From Oscillospiraceae bacterium (GTDB lineage: Bacteria; Bacillota; Clostridia; Oscillospirales; UBA929): a stretch of DNA of 5,183 nt. The stretch is from the NCBI GenBank assembly GCA_031271325.1, contig JAISVY010000132.1:1-5183 (forward strand). The letters run 5' to 3'. The position numbers and the translations under genes are program-made. Shown here piece by piece: positions 1 through 5,183 of this stretch. The first letter of the stretch is position 1. Every line of letters starts with the position of its first letter. The notes beneath the pieces are model-generated. The model did not search any database. It was not told the origin of the DNA and worked only from the letters and a program-made list of their open reading frames with translations.

Positions 1-366
1 AATTTCCTCTTTCCGCGAAAACTGGCGTTTGAGGCGACGCCGGACGCCATTGCCGAGTATAACCGCCGCGAGAAAGCAAAGGCGGACAAGCTGGCTCATG
101 AAAAAGAGAAGGCGCTGGAACTCGCGAAGCGCTTAAAGGACGCGAAGGTCGGTCTTGAGGCAAAATGCGGAACGGGCGGGCGGCTGTTCGGTTCGGTCAC
201 CAACGTGGAGGTCGCCGACGTGTTCAACGCGCAATTCAACACCCATATCGACCGTCACGACATACAGATGGATCCGGTTAAGCAATGCGGAACATACACG
301 GCCAAGATCAAGCTGGGGCACGGGGTCAGCACCGAGCTGACCGTTGAGGTGACCGCCGTTGGATGA
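1..366 (+). CDS. rplI: 50S ribosomal protein L9, C-terminal part (5' end outside window)
   Basis: L9 is a two-domain protein of the large ribosomal subunit that binds 23S rRNA near the base of the L1 stalk. The reading frame is open from the first base and ends at TGA 364-366, leaving 121 visible residues. The fragment opens with NFLFPRKLA, matching the conserved end of the L9 N-terminal domain (family form: ARNFLIPKGLA), so roughly the first 27 residues are missing. Next comes the charged connecting helix, rich in Lys, Glu and Ala (about visible residues 13-52). The C-terminal domain follows, with the family hallmark GRLFGSVT and, near the end, the GTYTAKIKLG strand. The end overlaps the start of dnaB by 8 bases, the classic rplI-dnaB arrangement of Firmicutes. 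The identification is secure; only the start is unseen. Confidence 0.96.
   Translation, partial: NFLFPRKLAFEATPDAIAEYNRREKAKADKLAHEKEKALELAKRLKDAKVGLEAKCGTGGRLFGSVTNVEVADVFNAQFNTHIDRHDIQMDPVKQCGTYTAKIKLGHGVSTELTVEVTAVG
346..352 (+). promoter_or_regulatory. Ribosome binding site that fixes the TTG start of dnaB
   Basis: GAGGTGA lies inside the last codons of rplI, 6 bases before the TTG at 359. The next in-frame ATG is codon 21, inside the conserved helicase N-terminal domain, and the ATG at 363 is in another frame. This site therefore supports TTG as the real start and suggests translational coupling to rplI. Confidence 0.75.
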
Positions 367-1681
367 ACTGCGCGGTCTGCCGCACAATACCGAAGCGGAG
401 CAGTCTGTAATCGGCTCGATGCTGCTGGATCCGCAGTGTATCCCGACCGTCATTGAACGTTTGGACGGCGAGGATTTCTATTTGGCGGCGCACCGGGATA
501 TTTTTGACGCGATTTACGCGATGTTCGCCCGTAACGCGGCTTTCGACCCGGTAACCCTAATGGCCGAGATGCGCGAGCGGGGTACGTTTGACGACTCCTC
601 CACCTACGAATACATCAGCCGCCTGCTGGACATCACGCCGACTTCGGCGCACGCCGCGCAGTATTCCGATATTGTGCGCCGCATGTCGCTGCTGCGCAAG
701 CTCGATACCGTCGCGGGCGAAATCTCGTCACAGGCGCGGGAAGCGGGCGCAGAGGCGGACGCCGTTCTCGACGCCGCCGAGCAGAGTGTCTTCGCCCTGC
801 GGCAAGGCAGAGAGGTTACGTCACTGTATAAGATTCCCGTCGTGCTGATGGAAGTCTATCAAAACATCCGCGAAATTTTTGAAGCGGGCGGCAAGCTTCC
901 CGGTATCACATCCGGCATTCCCGATTTGGACGACGTGATCGGCGGTTTGCTGAACTCGAGCTTCATCATCGTGGCATCCCGCCCCGGCGTGGGAAAGACC
1001 AGCTTTCTCTTGGGGGTGGGACTGAGCGCCGCGCGCGCCGCCAAAAAGTCGGTGGTGTTCTTTTCTTTGGAGATGTCCAGAGATCAGCTGGTCAGCCGTT
1101 TGCTCTCCAATCAGTCGGGCGTGAACTCTAAAAAGCTGCTCACCGGCGACTTGTCCCCCGATGACTGGCGGAAGGTCGGGGAAGCCGCTTCGGAACTGTC
1201 GCAGCTGCCGTATTTATTCGACGACAACCCCGTGATCTCGGTGGAGCAGATGAAGGCCAAGTGCCGCCGCGTCCCGGACTTGGGGTTGGTCGTGATCGAC
1301 TATCTGCAATTGATGCACGGTTCCAAAAAACGGTACGACAACCGCACCACCGAAGTGGGCGACATATCGCGAAACCTGAAGATCATGGCAAAGGAACTGG
1401 GTGTGCCGGTGCTCTGCGCCTCTCAACTCTCCCGCGAGAGCGAGAAGCGCGGCGACAAACGCCCGATGCTCTCCGACCTGCGGGAATCGGGCGCGATCGA
1501 ACAGGATGCCGACGTCGTGATGTTCCTCCACCGCGAGGGTATCTACAGCGACGAGGTAGACAAAGGTGAAGCCGAACTGAACGTCGCGAAGAACCGGCAC
1601 GGGGAAACGCGGAAAATCGAGCTGTATTGGTCGGGCGATACCACGACATTCACGTCAGCAGACCGGTACTATGGCAATTAG
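359..1681 (+). CDS. dnaB: Replicative DNA helicase DnaB (named DnaC in Bacillus)
   Basis: This is the hexameric helicase that uses ATP hydrolysis to unwind DNA at the replication fork and recruits primase. The 440 residues match the family's usual 440-470. The N-terminal DnaB domain opens with LPHNTEAEQSVIGSML (residues 7-22) and runs to about 105, followed by a linker and a RecA-like motor domain from about 180. Visible motifs are Walker A RPGVGKTS (208-215), FSLEMS carrying the catalytic Glu (235-240), Walker B LVVIDYLQL (310-318), the ASQLSRE/DLRESGAIEQDAD block (354-385) and AKNRHG (410-415). By family analogy, Lys411 and Arg413 supply the trans-acting finger residues. Walker A reads PGVGKT rather than the more usual PSMGKT, a mild divergence. 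The start is TTG, backed by a good ribosome binding site. The gene overlaps rplI by 8 bases and tilS by 11. No intein or frameshift is visible. Confidence 0.97.
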   Translation: MDELRGLPHNTEAEQSVIGSMLLDPQCIPTVIERLDGEDFYLAAHRDIFDAIYAMFARNAAFDPVTLMAEMRERGTFDDSSTYEYISRLLDITPTSAHAAQYSDIVRRMSLLRKLDTVAGEISSQAREAGAEADAVLDAAEQSVFALRQGREVTSLYKIPVVLMEVYQNIREIFEAGGKLPGITSGIPDLDDVIGGLLNSSFIIVASRPGVGKTSFLLGVGLSAARAAKKSVVFFSLEMSRDQLVSRLLSNQSGVNSKKLLTGDLSPDDWRKVGEAASELSQLPYLFDDNPVISVEQMKAKCRRVPDLGLVVIDYLQLMHGSKKRYDNRTTEVGDISRNLKIMAKELGVPVLCASQLSRESEKRGDKRPMLSDLRESGAIEQDADVVMFLHREGIYSDEVDKGEAELNVAKNRHGETRKIELYWSGDTTTFTSADRYYGN

Positions 1682-2633
1682 CGGCGAACGGCGTCAAGAG
1701 GAAACGCGCGGCGGCGGCGCGCCGATGCGCTCCATTTTGGCGGCGGTGTCCGGCGGAGCGGACTCTGTCGCCCTGCTGCATATGCTGCGCGAAGAGGGGT
1801 TTGACCTTACGGCGGCGCATTACAACCACGGGCTGCGCCCCGAAGCGGACGAAGACGAAACCTTTGTCAGGAAGCTCTGCGAACGTTTTGAAATTCCGCT
1901 TGCCGCCGGGCGGGGCGACGTGGCGGCGGAGGCGGCGCGGCGCGGCGCGGGTATCGAGGAGACGGCGCGTGAGATGCGGTACGCGTTTTTAGAAAAAACG
2001 CGGGAAGAACGCGGTTTGTCGAATATCGCGACGGCGCACAACGCCGACGACAACGCCGAAACGGTGCTGTTGAACCTCGTGCGCGGCGCGGGGCTTGCGG
2101 GTCTTTCCGGTATCCCGCCGGTAAGGGAGCGTATTGTCAGACCGATTCTGCACCTGTCGCGGGATGACATTTTAAGGTATCTGGTTCGCCACGGCTTACC
2201 GCATCGGGAGGATGCCAGCAACGCCGACAAAACCTTCCGGCGGAATTTTCTCCGTCATGAGGTGATCCCCGCCCTCAAAGCCCTCAACCCGTCGCTGACC
2301 GGCGCCGTCACCCGCCTGACCGGGTTGCTGCGCGAAGACGAGGCTTACCTGCTGTCGCTGGCGCGGGAGGAACTCCGCTTATACGGCGGCGGCGCGGGGT
2401 TTCCGGCGAAACGGTTGAACGCGCTGCCGAAGCCGGTTGCCTCGCGCGTTTGCCGCCTGCTGGTTCTCCAGGTTTCCTCTTATCCCCCGGAGCTGCTTCA
2501 TATAGAGGCAATGCTGGACATCTCCGCCGGCGGTAACGGGCGGCGGCGCGATCTGCCGGGAGGTCTGACCGCCGCGAAGTCCCGGGGTCAATTATCCGTC
2601 ACGAAAAAACATATGGGAGGAGAAGGCACATGA
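1671..2633 (+). CDS. tilS: tRNA(Ile)-lysidine synthetase, short form
   Basis: TilS uses ATP and lysine to convert C34 of the CAU-anticodon tRNA-Ile to lysidine, so that it reads AUA and is charged with isoleucine; this is an essential cytoplasmic activity. Residues 27-32 are the PP-loop SGGADS that binds ATP. TilS-specific blocks follow: HYNHGLRPEADE (50-61), TAHNADDNAET (121-131), the RPIL segment (157-160) and RRNFLRHEVIP (190-200), which separates TilS from other PP-loop enzymes. A small C-terminal region ends near LPGGL (295-299). At 320 residues it lacks the additional C-terminal domain of E. coli and Bacillus TilS (about 430-470 residues), as in known short forms. The ATG at 1671 overlaps dnaB by 11 bases but lacks a clear ribosome binding site. 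An ATG at 1725 (302 residues, beginning MRSILAAVSGG) is a serious alternative, because the first 18 residues look unlike TilS. The function is secure and the start is not. Confidence 0.94.
   Translation: MAISGERRQEETRGGGAPMRSILAAVSGGADSVALLHMLREEGFDLTAAHYNHGLRPEADEDETFVRKLCERFEIPLAAGRGDVAAEAARRGAGIEETAREMRYAFLEKTREERGLSNIATAHNADDNAETVLLNLVRGAGLAGLSGIPPVRERIVRPILHLSRDDILRYLVRHGLPHREDASNADKTFRRNFLRHEVIPALKALNPSLTGAVTRLTGLLREDEAYLLSLAREELRLYGGGAGFPAKRLNALPKPVASRVCRLLVLQVSSYPPELLHIEAMLDISAGGNGRRRDLPGGLTAAKSRGQLSVTKKHMGGEGT
2615..2626 (+). promoter_or_regulatory. Strong ribosome binding site for the dehydrogenase/epimerase gene
   Basis: GGGAGGAGAAGG lies within the last codons of tilS. Its GGGAGG core is 9 bases before the ATG at 2630. 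It fixes that start, which overlaps the tilS stop as ATGA, and points to independent or reinitiated translation at a good rate. Confidence 0.8.
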
Positions 2634-3610
2634 AGATTTTCATCACCGGCGGCACAGGGAATATCGGTCAGTATGTCACGAAGGAACTGTCGGAAGCGGG
2701 GCATACCTGCCTCGTCTACACACGCACGCCCGGGCGGGTGCCCGGAATCGGCGCGCTGCCCGGCGTCACCGAGATAGGCGGGCACCTGTCGGAGTTTGAG
2801 AAACTGGAAGCCGCCGTTCAGGGCAGCGGCGCGGTAATCCATATCGCGCTCGGATGGGGGCATGAACCGTTGTCGATGCTGGACAACGATACCCGCGCCT
2901 CGGTCTTTCTGATGGAAGCCGCCGAAAAGGCCGGGGTCGGGCAATTCATCTACACCAGCTCCACCGCCGCCGTCGGTCCGATGCGGGGCGATACTGACGA
3001 AAATACCCTTCGCGCCCCCGACGACCTGTACGGCTCGACAAAAGCCTCAACCGAGCTGTATCTTCTGGGGTTCCGGCAGTTTTACGCCACGCAGGGCGGA
3101 CGCGGCGAACGCGTTAAGATGCGCCGGAATATCATACGCCCCGGCTATACCTTCTCCAACCCCGCCTTCCCGGGCGGCGCGTCGCAGTCCGACAAGCGCT
3201 TTGTGCGGCTCGCGAAGGACATTTTGCAAAACCGCGACGTCACCTTTTCCAAAAGCGACGGCACGCAGTTTCTCTCGTCGGGGCAGATCGCGAAGGTATA
3301 CCGCAAACTCGCGGAAAGCGAGCTGAACGAGGAAATCGTCTTCGCGCTGGGGAAGCGTTTCACCACGTGGGGCGAGATCGCCCAAATGGCGCTGGACATG
3401 ACGCCGGAATCGACCTCAAAAATCATTTTACAGCCCGATAACTGGTCGCCGTACCGGTATAAGGTAGACAAAATGGAAAAACTCTTCGGTCTGTCGTTCG
3501 ACGCGACCGAAGAGCTGCGGGAGCATGTACGCTGGAATCTGGAACGCGCGCGCCGGGAATTGTCGGGAAACCCGCTGCCCAGCGTGACGCACGAATTTTC
3601 GGATTCATAG
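2630..3610 (+). CDS. NAD(P)-dependent epimerase/dehydratase-like protein (extended SDR family), substrate unknown
   Basis: The 326 residues fit the extended short-chain dehydrogenase/reductase family: soluble Rossmann-fold enzymes acting on nucleotide sugars, steroids or small carbonyl compounds. The N-terminus MKIFITGGTGNIG carries GxxGxxG (Gly7, Gly10, Gly13) for dinucleotide binding. The active site is visible as YTSS (108-111, catalytic Ser) and YGSTK (Tyr134, Lys138), followed by the usual RPGYTF segment (170-175). The second strand ends LVYTRT, with Arg32 where NAD-specific members tend to carry Asp, so NADP is the likelier cofactor; this is inference. The C-terminal half (about 180-326) would form the substrate domain, but I recognise no subfamily signature. 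The ATGA overlap with tilS suggests cotranscription, although the enzyme has no obvious link to tRNA modification. There is no signal peptide or membrane segment. Confidence 0.88.
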   Translation: MKIFITGGTGNIGQYVTKELSEAGHTCLVYTRTPGRVPGIGALPGVTEIGGHLSEFEKLEAAVQGSGAVIHIALGWGHEPLSMLDNDTRASVFLMEAAEKAGVGQFIYTSSTAAVGPMRGDTDENTLRAPDDLYGSTKASTELYLLGFRQFYATQGGRGERVKMRRNIIRPGYTFSNPAFPGGASQSDKRFVRLAKDILQNRDVTFSKSDGTQFLSSGQIAKVYRKLAESELNEEIVFALGKRFTTWGEIAQMALDMTPESTSKIILQPDNWSPYRYKVDKMEKLFGLSFDATEELREHVRWNLERARRELSGNPLPSVTHEFSDS

Positions 3611-3732
3611 GGGACGTTTGCCTTAGAGAAGCTCTAAAAACCACATGTTCGCCGTTAGGTATGTACCGCCCCTGTGCAGGGCGCGACGACCCCGGCGCGC
3701 CGTAGACATCCCCCGGCGGCATTCGCCGCCAT

Positions 3733-3751
3733 CCCCTTCCGGCGGAAGGGG
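3733..3751. repeat. Perfect 8-bp hairpin, strongest in the intergenic cluster
   Basis: CCCCTTCC and GGAAGGGG form a perfect stem around a GGC loop. It sits directly after another perfect hairpin (3715-3730, 6-bp stem, ATTC loop). It could block exonucleases at the 3' end of the epimerase transcript or help termination between convergent genes, but no T-run follows in either direction, so I do not call it a terminator. Confidence 0.6.
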
Positions 3752-3769
3752 GCAACGTGGGAAACGTTT

Positions 3770-3805
3770 GGCGAGAACCATGTCACGCTTGACAACACAC
3801 TCGCC
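3770..3805. repeat. Two-tier symmetric hairpin next to the XRE gene stop
   Basis: An outer stem GGCGAG/CTCGCC (3770-3775 with 3800-3805) encloses a symmetric 5-by-5 base internal loop, then an inner stem TGTCA/TGACA (3781-3785 with 3790-3794) and a CGCT loop. It begins one base beyond the stop codon of the minus-strand gene, so it would be the first structure in that transcript's 3' tail. There is no T-tract after it. Confidence 0.5.
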
Positions 3806-3806
3806 C

Positions 3807-5090
3807 TTATGGGGTTTCGTGTCCCCTGTTTAAGATTTTAATTGTTCCTTTATGTTTGATTTGCTCGGCGGAGCGTTCGGTCACCCGCCCCAGCGTGACG
3901 GCTCCGTCCTTTGATATAACGATTGCCGCCCGCCGCGCGGTGACGCCGGACGCGTCAATCTCCCCTACACCGGAGATCTCCGCGTCGAAGGATTGACAAT
4001 TTCCCTCGCCGACGCGTATATCACCGCTGCCGTTGATCTTGGCGGAAAAATACCCGTCGCCGGCTTGACCGTTCAGCAGCCCAAGATCGATGTCGCCGGA
4101 ACCGTTGATCACGGCGTTAAGCGAAACCGCGCAGCCCGCTTCTATATCGCCGGAGCCGTTGATCGTGACGGCCGCGTGTTGAATATTTTCCCATTTCATA
4201 CATCCCGATCCGCTAATGCAAAGATTCGCGTTGCCCGCGGCGATCGCCGTGATGTCGCCGGAACCGTTGATTATGGCGCGGCATTCCACGAATCCTCGCA
4301 TTGTGACGGAGCCGGAGCCGTTTACTTGCAAATCCCCGGTGTTAAAATGATTGATTTCCGAAACCAGAGTCCCGGTACCGTTCATTTGGATTGCCGCGCG
4401 CCGCCCCGTTTCATGGGGGATTTCGATGACGACGGTGTTGTCCGAGCCTTCATACCCGTCTTTACCGTCGAAGCGGACGGTCAGCGTTCCGCCGGTCACA
4501 GCCGCGTTCAGCATCGAGATAAACCGCGCGTCGCCCTTTGCCCGCACCCTGCTCTTTCCGTCGGAGGAGCGGATGATTTCGCTTCGGCTGTGAAATACCT
4601 CGATGTCCACGCTGTCTGCCGGTTCAAATTCCAGTTCCTTCTCGGTGACGGTCATGCCGGCTCGCGGGTTGAAGCCGTCCGCCGCGAGCAGCCGTATTTC
4701 GCCGGTTCCCTCATTGACCACCAGCCGGCTGGACAACTCCGCCATGCTTCCGTCGGTGAATTTTACACCCGAGCCGTCCACCGCCGCCACCGTTTTCGCG
4801 GAGTAACAGGCGACGTTTTGATAGCTGCTTACAAACGGAAGCCCGTCATACTGCGGAGGGAACTCAATATCCGTTTTGCTTTCCTTTTTTCCGAACAAAT
4901 AGCCAATGTCTGTGCCTAAAATGGTGGAGATCGTGGGAATCAACGTAATATCGGGATAACTTTGCCCGTTCTCCCACTTGGAGACCGCCTGCCCCGTAAC
5001 GCCCAAACGGTCGGCAAGCTCCTCCTGCGTCATATTTTTTTCTTTGCGCAGACGCTGTAACCGCCGCCCAAAACCGTCAAATTCAAACAT
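3807..5090 (-). CDS. XRE-family DNA-binding protein with C-terminal GIN/DUF2807-like beta-solenoid
   Basis: The protein has 427 residues when started at the ATG at 5090. Residues 7-63 form an XRE/Cro-type helix-turn-helix (FGRRLQRLRKEKNMTQEELA, then VTGQAVSKWENGQSYPD), so sequence-specific DNA binding is expected. Residues 78-135 are a conserved-looking segment I cannot assign to a named domain. From about 145 to the end the chain is rich in beta strands and carries regularly spaced turns: MNGTGTL 236, VNGSGSV 256, INGSGDI 274, ISGSGCM 292, INGSGDI 310, 328 and 352, and ISGVGEI 372. This pattern is typical of GIN/DUF2807 domains, which fold as a right-handed beta-helix in exported proteins. 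Here no signal peptide or transmembrane segment is visible, so a cytoplasmic regulator is the likeliest reading. The ligand is unknown. A longer form from TTG 5144 is rejected because that codon sits at the -35 box. The gene converges on the dehydrogenase/epimerase. Confidence 0.87.
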   Translation of the reverse strand: MFEFDGFGRRLQRLRKEKNMTQEELADRLGVTGQAVSKWENGQSYPDITLIPTISTILGTDIGYLFGKKESKTDIEFPPQYDGLPFVSSYQNVACYSAKTVAAVDGSGVKFTDGSMAELSSRLVVNEGTGEIRLLAADGFNPRAGMTVTEKELEFEPADSVDIEVFHSRSEIIRSSDGKSRVRAKGDARFISMLNAAVTGGTLTVRFDGKDGYEGSDNTVVIEIPHETGRRAAIQMNGTGTLVSEINHFNTGDLQVNGSGSVTMRGFVECRAIINGSGDITAIAAGNANLCISGSGCMKWENIQHAAVTINGSGDIEAGCAVSLNAVINGSGDIDLGLLNGQAGDGYFSAKINGSGDIRVGEGNCQSFDAEISGVGEIDASGVTARRAAIVISKDGAVTLGRVTERSAEQIKHKGTIKILNRGHETP

Positions 5091-5098
5091 ATTCGTTT

Positions 5099-5105
5099 CC
5101 CCTTT
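5099..5105 (-). promoter_or_regulatory. Ribosome binding site of the XRE-GIN gene
   Basis: AAAGGGG on the minus strand ends 8 bases before the ATG at 5090. Its purine-rich character and spacing support that start over the upstream TTG at 5144. Confidence 0.65.
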
Positions 5106-5120
5106 CGGTATGATACGTTC

Positions 5121-5149
5121 ACCATACCAAAAATTTTGGGGCAAGTCAA
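5121..5149 (-). promoter_or_regulatory. Sigma-A-type promoter of the XRE-GIN gene
   Basis: On the minus strand TTGACT (5149-5144) is separated by exactly 17 bases from TATGGT (5126-5121). This is a near-consensus -35 box with optimal spacing and a fair -10 box. Transcription would start near 5115, giving a leader of about 25 bases that contains the ribosome binding site. The spacer holds a palindrome, CCAAAA-A-TTTTGG. Confidence 0.72.
5127..5139. promoter_or_regulatory. Palindrome inside the promoter spacer, candidate operator
   Basis: CCAAAA and TTTTGG are perfect reverse complements around one central A, filling most of the gap between the -35 and -10 boxes. A dimeric repressor bound here would block RNA polymerase, so autoregulation by the adjacent XRE protein is a reasonable guess. 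The run of A and T may also simply be promoter DNA bending. Confidence 0.4.
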
Positions 5150-5179
5150 CAACCGTTGGTTGGATTCAACCAACGGTTG
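5150..5179. promoter_or_regulatory. Perfect 13-bp inverted repeat abutting the -35 box, candidate operator
   Basis: The arms CAACCGTTGGTTG (5150-5162) and CAACCAACGGTTG (5167-5179) are exact reverse complements around a GATT spacer. Each arm is itself a small dyad, CAACC-N3-GGTTG, so the site can also be read as two operator copies with centres 17 bases apart. It touches the -35 box of the XRE-GIN promoter. Possible users are the XRE-GIN protein itself or a regulator of a divergent gene beyond 5183. As RNA it could form a strong hairpin, but no T-tract follows it within the window, so a terminator is less supported. Confidence 0.6.
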
Positions 5180-5183
5180 AGTT

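Larger units (their letters stand above)
3609..3827. repeat. Hairpin-rich intergenic element, possible interspersed repeat
   Basis: This stretch between two convergent stop codons holds no convincing gene but an unusual density of inverted repeats. They are TTAGAG/CTCTAA (3623-3637), CCCTG/CAGGG (3670-3681), the palindrome CGGCGCGCCG (3693-3702), GGCGGC/GCCGCC (3715-3730), CCCCTTCC/GGAAGGGG with a 3-base loop (3733-3751), the palindrome AAACGTTT (3762-3769) and a two-tier hairpin, GGCGAG/CTCGCC around TGTCA/TGACA (3770-3805). The outermost matching pair is AGGGGAC (3609-3615) with GTCCCCT (3821-3827). If that pair marks the ends, the element touches the epimerase stop codon and includes the last six codons of the minus-strand gene. 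None of the stems is followed by a T-tract on either strand, so ordinary intrinsic termination is not supported. Whether it is a repeat family needs a genome comparison. Confidence 0.5.

Noticed and set aside
363..365. ATG at the rplI/dnaB junction as the dnaB start
   Set aside because: It is not in the helicase reading frame; the in-frame TTG at 359 has the correct ribosome binding site spacing.
1922..1950. GGCGCGG-type repeats in tilS as a possible regulatory or unstable tract
   Set aside because: The tract is in frame, encodes the Ala/Arg/Gly stretch before the conserved EETAREMRY block and fits the overall GC-rich codon use.
3623..3640. Hairpin TTAGAG/CTCTAA just after the epimerase stop as an intrinsic terminator
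   Set aside because: The stem is short and AT-rich and is followed by A rather than T on the plus strand. On the minus strand the T-run comes before the stem, not after it.
3423..3755. 110-codon minus-strand open frame across the end of the epimerase gene
   Set aside because: Most of it is antisense to a conserved SDR coding region and the rest is hairpin repeat; the composition is low-complexity.
3645..3833. 62-codon plus-strand open frame in the intergenic gap
   Set aside because: It is made of the hairpin sequences, is rich in Arg and Pro, has no convincing ribosome binding site and runs into the 3' end of the convergent gene.
3990..4380. Regular 54-base spacing as a CRISPR-like or noncoding tandem array
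   Set aside because: The periodicity is in frame, tolerates synonymous and conservative changes, and encodes the solenoid turns of a continuous protein.
3993..4919. Long plus-strand open frame of 308 codons opposite the XRE-GIN gene
   Set aside because: It lies antisense to a gene with clear domain motifs. Its repeated VAGTVDHG-type segments are just the mirror of the NGSGDI codons, and it has no recognisable domain of its own.
5091..5144. 18-residue N-terminal extension of the XRE-GIN protein from a TTG at 5144
   Set aside because: The TTG overlaps the -35 box of a good promoter, and the ATG at 5090 has a purine-rich ribosome binding site and begins where the HTH domain normally starts.

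Overview
The window looks like chromosomal DNA from a fairly GC-rich Gram-positive bacterium, probably a member of the Clostridia (Oscillospirales-like). This is inferred from the rplI-dnaB gene order, the Firmicutes-style XRE regulator with a VSKWENGQSYPD recognition helix, the purine-rich ribosome binding sites and the TTG start. I could not search a database, so the taxonomy is a judgement from gene style.

Layout: positions 1-3610 carry four plus-strand genes packed end to end. They are the 3' part of rplI (ribosomal protein L9), the replicative helicase dnaB, tilS (tRNA-Ile lysidine synthetase, short form) and an extended short-chain dehydrogenase/epimerase of unknown substrate. Each gene overlaps the next (by 8, 11 and 4 bases), which suggests one transcript with translational coupling. 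The first three are core information-processing genes. The fourth is an accessory enzyme with a good ribosome binding site of its own.

Positions 3611-3806 form a gene-free gap between two convergent genes. The gap is packed with hairpins and palindromes that have no T-tracts. It looks like an interspersed intergenic repeat or a structured element rather than an ordinary terminator.

Positions 3807-5090 (minus strand) encode the most unusual protein here: an N-terminal XRE helix-turn-helix domain joined to a repeat region with eight NGSGDI-like motifs at roughly 18-24 residue spacing. This matches a GIN/DUF2807-type beta-solenoid, a fold normally met in exported proteins, but no signal peptide or membrane segment is visible. 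Upstream of it are a near-consensus sigma-A-type promoter (TTGACT, 17 bases, TATGGT) with a palindrome in its spacer, and a perfect 13-bp inverted repeat abutting the -35 box. That repeat is a strong operator candidate for this gene, for a divergent gene beyond the window edge, or for both.

There are no tRNA or rRNA genes, no CRISPR array and no recognisable transposase. The main candidates for something undescribed are the DNA-binding/beta-solenoid fusion with its symmetric control region and the hairpin cluster at 3609-3827.
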